Part shown: piece after piece, positions 58,301 to 64,000 of the stretch | Position numbering within the stretch: the first letter of the stretch is position 1 | Layout: the number at the start of each line of letters is the position of its first letter | Assembly: GCA_030490835.1 (NCBI GenBank) | Contig: CM059977.1 | Location: 38,399,676-38,463,675 of the forward strand | Length of the DNA stretch: 64,000 bases | Source: Annona cherimola | Taxonomy: Eukaryota > Streptophyta > Magnoliopsida > Magnoliales > Annonaceae | Reading direction: 5' to 3' | Made by a program: the position numbers and the translations under genes | The notes under the pieces: model-generated | Databases searched by the model: none | Told to the model about the DNA's origin: nothing | What the model saw: only the letters and a program-made list of their open reading frames with translations

Positions 58301-60100
58301 TCATTATTGAATCAAAAAAAAAATTCAATATGCTCAATTGAAATAGACAACTGTTATATCATGGAGTTCACATTCGATGAGCCAAACTACAGCTCCCCTC
58401 TTGAACATGGAGACTTACAGCTGCTGGTCCAAGCTAAGCAGGTACTGAATTGGATGAATGGAGATCTTCTTAGCCGGGGAATTTTACAAGAAGAAACCAC
58501 AGACAAGAGCAATGAAATTGCACAAAAAACTTGATCACCAGCAGATGTGCCATTCATTTCAGAAAAATGCTTGATTCAAGATTTTTGTATTTTGCCACAA
58601 ATCTTTATTCCTGCACTAATTAGATCTCACCAAGCTTAACAGATTATCGTATAGTCTTCTAAGTTTGTTCGACCCTAGAAGAACATGGATAGATGCGCAA
58701 AACCATAAAATCAAAATGAATTACAATGAACTGGATTATCGCTTCATACCTCTAGGATAGACAATCAACCGGCAGTACCGATTACCAATTTGAAACCTCT
58801 TGCTCTTTACACAAAGACCAGTAATTTTCCTCTTCTTAAGAAGATCCTTCAGCCTCGTGAAATTTTCAATCCGCCAAGTGAACTTTCCCATGTGACCATC
58901 CGACTTCCTCTGCCCACCAGATCCTGCACGCCCACTGACTAACCCCGGATTCTTTGAAAAGCTATTGGATTCCTTGATAACATGGAAGGAAGCGCTGAAA
59001 ACGGCAGTATCATCCACAAGAAAACCTGCGTCCTGGCCAACGAAATCTGACATCTTCATGTAATCATTCCACCCAAGGCTGGTGTTATCCCCGCTCTTGT
59101 TGTCAGCAGCAAACCTCCCATAAGAGTCACGGTGCATGTGGTTGAGACCATGCTGCTGGTTCAAGACCGACATTCGGAAGAGGCACCAGCAGCTGCGGTC
59201 AGGCGAAACCGCCGCAGCCGACTTATCAGTGTCCTTGCTCTCCAAGCACATGGAGAGGTAGTCAATGCCAGCAACGGAACTCTGGTAGACGCTGATGCGC
59301 AAATTGCATTCACCGGCGGGAAACACGGGGCTCATTATTTTCTGGGTCTTAATCATCTCCCTAAACAAGCTGAAATTATGAACCTTCCAGGTGAACTTAC
59401 CCGTCAAGACGTCGGGGGCAGGGGCCGACGGCGGGGAGAGAGACAACTGCAGCTCATTGTCGCGGGAGAAAGAGAAAGACTCATTGAGAACAAGGATATC
59501 GGCGGCAATGACAAGTGAGGAGTCGCCGAGGAGGAAGCCGGACTTGGGGTCGAGGACGGCAGCCGAGGGGGTGAAGTCGCACCAGCCGTGCGACTTCTTC
59601 TTCGCAGAGAAGCGGTGCCAGGAGTCACGGTGGATGGATTTGGCGTCATCGGCGTGGTTGAGGATGGAGAGGCGGTAGCTGGCAAAGCAATCCCATTTGG
59701 AGGAGGAGGAGGAGGCGGAGGAGGCTGTGCGAGGATCGATGATCTGGAGGTAGACGGAAAAGTAGCCTGGGAGGGCTTGCGAGTCGCCCTTGGGGTAGAC
59801 GAGGAGGCGGCAGTCGTAGCCGCCGACGTCGAAGTAGCGACTCCACAGCGCGCGGGCCTTGGCCTTGGGGAAATGGAAGACGGTCCAGCGGCAGAGGGCG
59901 GAGCAGTCACTCCGGCGCTCGACGGAAACGGATTCCGGGGCGGTGGCACCGCCTGCGCCGGCGTCACGCCAGGAAGGCGAGGGGATGGCGTCTTCGGAAG
60001 GGGGAGCGGCAGCGGAGTGGGAGAGCTGCTGCTGCGGCGGGGAGGGGGTGGACGGCAGAGAGGAGGAGGAGGAGGCAGCGTCGGCGACGGCGGGCTTCAT
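49351..60100 (-). CDS. TRAF-like protein with four MATH domains and coiled-coil tail (At2g25320-type), 10 exons
   Basis: Exons on the minus strand: 60100-58750, 58219-57743, 57637-57336, 56200-55463, 55377-55099, 53571-53410, 53264-52332, 52244-52029, 50981-50721, 49686-49351. They sum to 5055 bases (1684 codons plus stop), all junctions are GT/AG and phases agree. The product is collinear with the Arabidopsis TRAF-like protein At2g25320 (about 1670 residues). It has a Ser/Pro/Ala-rich N-terminus (1-65), four MATH domains (about 68-215, 250-390, 425-575, 580-720; e.g. CRWTVFHFP, FTWKVHNFSLF, FTWRIENFTRL, FTWKVENFLSF), an acidic patch (DPDELIDSDDSED), an alpha-helical middle and a coiled coil (about 1370-1600). 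MATH domains bind partner peptides, often as adaptors for ubiquitin ligases or autophagy; the precise role is not shown here. The start at 60100 was chosen to match the family's MK start; an in-frame ATG at 60199 exists. Exon 1 is markedly GC-rich. Confidence 0.95.
50225..50492. mobile_element. Tourist-like MITE (family T) in last intron of MATH gene
   Basis: Same inner blocks (AAAACTTTTAGATGAAAAGT, GTTGTATGGGTAGTTGTGTA, ATGATTGAAAAATAGGATA) and decayed ends (CCAAACATGCTTTC). Confidence 0.78.
50541..50564. repeat. (AAAT)n microsatellite
   Basis: About six ATAA units in the same intron. Confidence 0.8.
51062..51410. mobile_element. Foldback MITE (family F, copy 3) in MATH gene intron
   Basis: Inverted ends GGCCAATCCCATGTGGCTAG and, reversed, GGTCAATGGTCATATGCGGC. 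The two halves are inverted copies (AAACCAAGTTTTTACCATTT versus AGTAAAACTTGGTTTATAAA). A clear target duplication was not found. Confidence 0.75.
53572..55098 (-). other. Large intron of MATH gene with inverted-repeat element
   Basis: 1.5-kb intron between exons 55377-55099 and 53571-53410. Around 53761-54025 the two sides are loosely inverted (CCCCATAACTATGTAAATAT versus, reversed, TCCATAACCATGGAAGAAAT), suggesting an old MITE. At 54180-54620 there is AACCGG/TTTAACCGG-type dispersed sequence. No gene within. Confidence 0.5.
56371..56389. repeat. (AAT)n microsatellite
   Basis: Short run in the intron between MATH exons 3 and 4. Confidence 0.8.
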
Positions 60101-60420
60101 CAGCACCGTTGATTGTGATCGGACGGTTGAAATTTTGAAGGGAGAGGAAGGATTTTGGAAATGAAAGAGGAAGACGAAGAGAGGAGTGGAGAGCGGCAAA
60201 GGATGTTAAGCTGTGCGCCCCTCCAGCTTCTTTCGCTCTCTGGCTTTTCCTTCTGTGGATCTTAGAGATGGTATAGAGGATGGGACCGGGAGGGAAGAGG
60301 GGGTGTGATCACGGCTGTTGGATGGTTGCCGCTGGAAGGGGAATAATGATCCTAGCAGCGAGTTGGGATTTTGGAAGTGATGATTGAACAGGTGCAATTT
60401 GGTTAGGGTCAGATTCGGAT
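60101..60420 (-). promoter_or_regulatory. 5' leader and promoter region of the MATH gene
   Basis: Moderately GC-rich, CT-rich on the minus strand (for example CCTCTCCCTTC-type runs near 60130-60150). It carries an in-frame upstream ATG at 60199. No clear TATA box at a fixed distance, as in many constitutive plant genes. The assignment is positional. Confidence 0.45.
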
Positions 60421-60559
60421 GGGTTTCATTGTTGATTTCATCTTCATCTTCAATGTAAACCCTGCCAATAAAATCAATACAAGGCGTGTTTTTGCTATAA
60501 AAAAAATATAAATTTGTGTTTTGGAAGTGGTAAATATTTTTCTATTTTAACAACTTTTA

Positions 60560-60870
60560 AGTTCATTTAGTAAGTAATAAAACTTTTGACAAAAAAATTT
60601 TGGTGTAAAAGTTTTTGAAATATGCGATATGAAAGAGATAATGATGATAAGTAAAAAAAATAAAGTTAAAATATATAGTTGGATACATAGATAGTTGTAT
60701 AAAAATGATTGAAAAGTGGGATAGTTGTATAAGAAAAAGTGAAGAAATAATTAAAAAATATGATAGTTATGAATTACGAAAAGTTTTCAATTAAAAAAAT
60801 TTTAGTTTGAAAGTTTTATATGTTAAAAAACATCCTCATTCAAAAGTTTTATCACTTTCAAGATACATCC
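60560..60870. mobile_element. Tourist-like MITE (family T), diverged
   Basis: ATAAAACTTTTGACAAAAAA, ATAGTTGTATAAAAATGATT, GAAAAGTGGGATAGTTGTAT and a decayed CAAGATACATCC end, upstream of the MATH gene. Confidence 0.7.
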
Positions 60871-60941
60871 TTAACATTAAATTATTTTGTAATATTAACT
60901 TAATAAGTGCATTTGTTTAACACTAAAAACTTTCTAAATAG

Positions 60942-61199
60942 AGGTGCGTTTGTTTACAACTAAACTTTTCGCTCTATAACTTACTTATTTTTTAATTTTT
61001 TCTTCATATCTTTCTATACAAATATAATACTTTTCAATCATTTTTACACAAATACTTATAGTATTAATTTATCTATTTAACTTTATTCTCTTTACTCCTC
61101 ATCATTATCTCTGTCATATCACATCATTTTCTTTCGTTTTAAATACTTTTACACAAAAAAAATTTCATCAAAAATTTTATTACTTGTCAATCACACCCT
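60942..61199. mobile_element. Tourist-like MITE (family T), reverse orientation
   Basis: AGGTGCGTTTG start and CAATCACACCC end; the middle has TCATTATCTCTGTCATATCA. Confidence 0.75.
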
Positions 61200-61438
61200 A
61201 TAACTATTCACTCTTCATAAATACCTTCTTTTTTATTATATCTTCACATTTTCTATAAAGCTACCCTATTTTTCAATCATTTCTACATAGTTATCCATAT
61301 AACTAACTTGTCTATTTTAATTTTATTCTATTTATTTTTCATCATTACTCCTGTCATACACAGTATTTTCTCCAATTTCGAAAACTTTTATATTAAAAAT
61401 TTTTCATCCAAAAGTTTTATTACTTTCCAAATATACCC
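61200..61438. mobile_element. Tourist-like MITE (family T), partial, reverse orientation
   Basis: Directly adjoins the previous copy: TTCACTCTTCATAAATACC, CTACCCTATTTTTCAATCAT, and the end CCAAATATACCCCTA. Confidence 0.68.
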
Positions 61439-61539
61439 CTAACTTATATTTTTTATATTTAAATCATTTAAAATATCATATTTTCATAATTTTCATATTA
61501 ATGTATACATTTTTCAGCAATGTTTCCCCAGCTAGAAAT

Positions 61540-61720
61540 GTTAATGGTCATGGTCAACTCATCAACCCGACCGTCTAATCCGTTTAGAAATGAAGTTAGG
61601 TTGAAATTTTTAAATAAATAGTTTGTGATCCACTAACCCATTTAAATAAATAAATAGGGTTGGGGTTGAGATTTTAAGACCGCTTAGTAACCCATCAACC
61701 CGTTTACAACCCATTAAGAA
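61540..61720. repeat. Dispersed AACCCGTTTA-type repeat, copy
   Basis: ATGGTCATGGTCAACTCATC ... ACCCATCAACCCGTTTACAA, collinear with 38986-39195. A shorter piece recurs at about 62200-62345. Confidence 0.62.
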
Positions 61721-63040
61721 AGGGTATATATATTTCCCTAAACTGTAAATATATTTTGCCTATTTCTATTTCCTTTTTTCCATCTACTACTCTACAACGT
61801 CTCCCCTATTGTTGTGCCGTGACATTGTCATAGCTATCCCTACCACCATTGTGAGTACTATTGTTAAAATTTTTCTTTTTTCTCAGCCTCTCTCGCCCTC
61901 CCTTCATCCTCGATGATTCCTCTCTTCGTCTTTCTCTTTCCTTTTCCTTCTTTCTTCCATCTCTCCTTCCCAATCTCAAATTATTTTTCTCTCTATCTTT
62001 ATTATTATTTTTCCTCTCTATTCTATTTCTCTGTTTCACCAAGTCATCGTCCTTTTTGTGTTATGGGGTTGAATATACACCACTATTCCAATGAAGATCT
62101 TGCTATATCATGTATCGCATTAGTATAGATTAATTTGTATGTTAGTTACAAATAACATACATTCAACTTTAAATTAGTTTAGTTTTGACTTGTTTGCAAT
62201 ATATACGTTACCCGCTAATAACCTGCTAATGGGTTTATTAAATAGGTTGGGGTTGGGGTTTCTAAATGACTTAATAAATGAATTAGGATTAAGATTTTTT
62301 AACTAAGTTAGGATTAAAATTATGTTCTAACCAATCCGCTCCAATCTATTAATACTCCTATCCCCTGCATATATTTGACTTGAATGAAATTTAGTCTTTT
62401 AACTAAACAAATAATATTAAATATAGTGACCGAAAGAAATTTCTTATCTAATATTAAGATATTAAAAATGAAAAGGATTACATAAAACGTCACATCCTAC
62501 TTAGTAAAAATCTTATCTTGCACTATTCATAAGTTGATTCATTTTGGTTTCTAACAGTGTTGCCAAAACTAAATCAGACCTGCAATTGCAACTAGTTTGA
62601 TTGAGAATTAATTGCATTCTAATTGGGCGGTCTAATTAGACCAAATAACCAACAACTAACTAGCTAAAAAATTGACCTTTTTTATTATATTGGAAGCCTG
62701 TTGGGAAAAATTCAATAGGTTTTAAATGAGAAATTAATGTTTGGGCTATCAATGCTAAAAACTAAAAAAAAATAAAGAAAAAAATTCATGCAAGCATGTG
62801 CATTAAGGCTTAATATACATGGTTGCATTGAATGGAGCCTTTTATTCGAAACTCACTTTTGTAACTTATCTAAAAATAAGTCACATTGGTAGTTACTCAT
62901 TGACACCCTAACCTATGATGCACCCAAAATTTTTCTTTTTTTTATGATTCTACTTTCAAAGCTACGTATTTATAATTCAAGGACTTGAAATTAAAATTTT
63001 TAATTTAACATAATGAATTCTAACCAATAATTACATGTAG
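61721..63040. other. Intergenic, AT-rich, CT-rich patch at 61870-62040
   Basis: The pyrimidine-rich stretch near 61870-62040 gives low-complexity open frames on both strands that are not called genes. No other feature seen. Confidence 0.5.
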
Positions 63041-63044
63041 GAGA

Positions 63045-63145
63045 CCATGCTTCTGAAATGGGAGACAAAGCTTCCCTTATTAGAATTCAATACCTGGACA
63101 AATTAACACAGTGGCCAAGGTGCGTACCATCAGACTATGCCCTGA
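63045..63145 (-). mobile_element. tRNA-derived SINE-like fragment
   Basis: Minus strand: A-box-like GGCATAGTCTGATGGTACG then GGTATTGAATTC (B-box-like), then AAGCTTTGTCTCCC shared with the 38.64-kb element. Confidence 0.5.
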
Positions 63146-63289
63146 AAACAACCAAATGTACCACAAGTTTTGATGCTCGGCTGTACATGTTGATGGCTAA
63201 TGTAGCCATGTAGGATGTGACATTTTTTCCCACTTGCCGATGAGTCACCAACACCAGTTTCCTATGGAAACAGAAGGTAGATAAAAAAA

Positions 63290-63508
63290 AAAAATGGCCA
63301 TGGAAGCCATAAAAGGGCTCTGAAATCAATCAAGTCTATTCATGCAAGATCCAACAAGCTCCATCTATCCTCACATGAAACTAAACTCTCACTTATATTT
63401 TTAGGAGCTCCCACAAGCTGCAAACTCTCACATATTTGGGGAGAATTGAAATGCCCACCTACTGGCCATGAGACTGCGGGTGTTACCACTGAGCTAATGC
63501 CCTGATGG
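63290..63508 (-). mobile_element. tRNA-derived SINE-like element
   Basis: The minus strand begins GGGCATTAGCTCAGTGGTAA, a near-exact Pol III A box (TAGCTCAGTGG). About 40 bases on is GCATTTCAATTCTCC in the place of a B box. It ends near a T-run at 63283-63292. A functional tRNA is excluded because no cloverleaf follows. Confidence 0.58.
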
Positions 63509-63529
63509 CAAGGACTCTGGAATTTCAAT

Positions 63530-64000
63530 TGAGCCCTGTAAATGCTATTTTTATCAGTTGTAGCCTTATAAGACTAGATTTGGGCCCACCCATGAGTCCA
63601 AAATGATCTTAAGAAATTTTTTTTAACTTCTTTTTGTTCTTGTTTATTGGTTAACAATTGATTATTTCAGGAACCATTAGGAATTTATATGCCTACTTGG
63701 GGTTGGCAATATGGAATGCAAGAGGATGTGCGGAAAAGAAAGTGCTGAGGAAATTACGTTTTTCAAATATTTCTTTGACATGACTTTGCCAAGATAATTA
63801 TATATTTATAAACTTATTTACTATAACCTCATTTATTTTATGACAAACATATTTCTAAATTTGAAAGTAAATTATGGTGCGAGTTGTGGAAGAGGTTGCA
63901 ATGTGATTAAGAACTATTACATTCCATGTCCATTGTAAGTTTACAACTCATTCTGGTCATGAGCATTACCTTGTACTGATATTGAATCATATTGTTAAAT
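63530..64000. other. Intergenic, AT-rich, to window end
   Basis: No recognisable feature. Confidence 0.5.

Noticed and set aside
59132..60164. Plus-strand frames opposite MATH exon 1
   Set aside because: The GC-rich antisense strand has few stops. The minus frame is collinear with a known family.
63470..63508. tRNA gene
   Set aside because: The A box is good but no cloverleaf, anticodon arm or matching acceptor stem follows; SINE-like is a better fit.

Overview
The window is nuclear DNA from a flowering plant. The evidence is many short exons with GT/AG introns, plant-only gene families (hybrid proline-rich protein, DAYSLEEPER-type hAT-derived gene, LRR-malectin receptor, four-MATH TRAF-like protein), Ty1/copia elements primed by initiator tRNA-Met, a LINE reverse transcriptase, many MITEs and a piece of plastid rpl2. 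The species cannot be fixed from sequence alone. The very GC-rich first exon of the MATH gene inside an AT-rich locus would suit a non-grass monocot or a magnoliid, but this is inference only.

Layout: (a) 1-734, minus: 5' part of a HyPRP gene that runs off the window. (b) 2185-5307: a young but internally deleted Ty1/copia element with exact LTRs, primer site and 5-bp target duplication. (c) 5.3-12.1 kb: AT-rich intergenic DNA with a 183-bp-offset duplication, a cluster of palindromic MITE-like elements and a 31-base G run. (d) 12.1-18.8 kb: an older, decayed Ty1/copia element on the plus strand. One LTR is split by a foldback MITE, and the pol region carries an inserted plastid rpl2 fragment flanked by a ~357-bp direct duplication. 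(e) 18.8-23.1 kb: intergenic. (f) 23.1-29.1 kb, minus: an intact DAYSLEEPER-like gene with its whole 703-codon reading frame in one exon and probably a long 5'-UTR intron. (g) 29.7-32.2 kb: seven diverged copies, in both orientations, of the same palindromic family seen at 8-9 kb. (h) 32-39 kb: intergenic with a LINE reverse transcriptase fragment bounded by a hAT element and interrupted by a Tourist-like MITE. (i) 39.9-48.15 kb, plus: an LRR-malectin receptor gene with a ladder of 72-bp LRR exons that stops just after the membrane helix and has no kinase domain. (j) 49.35-60.1 kb, minus: a complete ten-exon gene for a 1684-residue TRAF-like protein with four MATH domains and a coiled-coil tail. 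(k) 60.4-64 kb: MITEs, SINE-like pieces and AT-rich DNA.

The genes do not form a pathway. They are independent plant loci separated by nested transposable elements. The four best-supported genes are the HyPRP, the DAYSLEEPER-like gene, the MATH gene and the kinase-less LRR-malectin gene. The most unusual structures are the palindromic repeat arrays (8.2-9.1 and 29.7-32.2 kb), the plastid insertion inside a duplicated retrotransposon segment (13.85-15.0 kb) and the truncated receptor.
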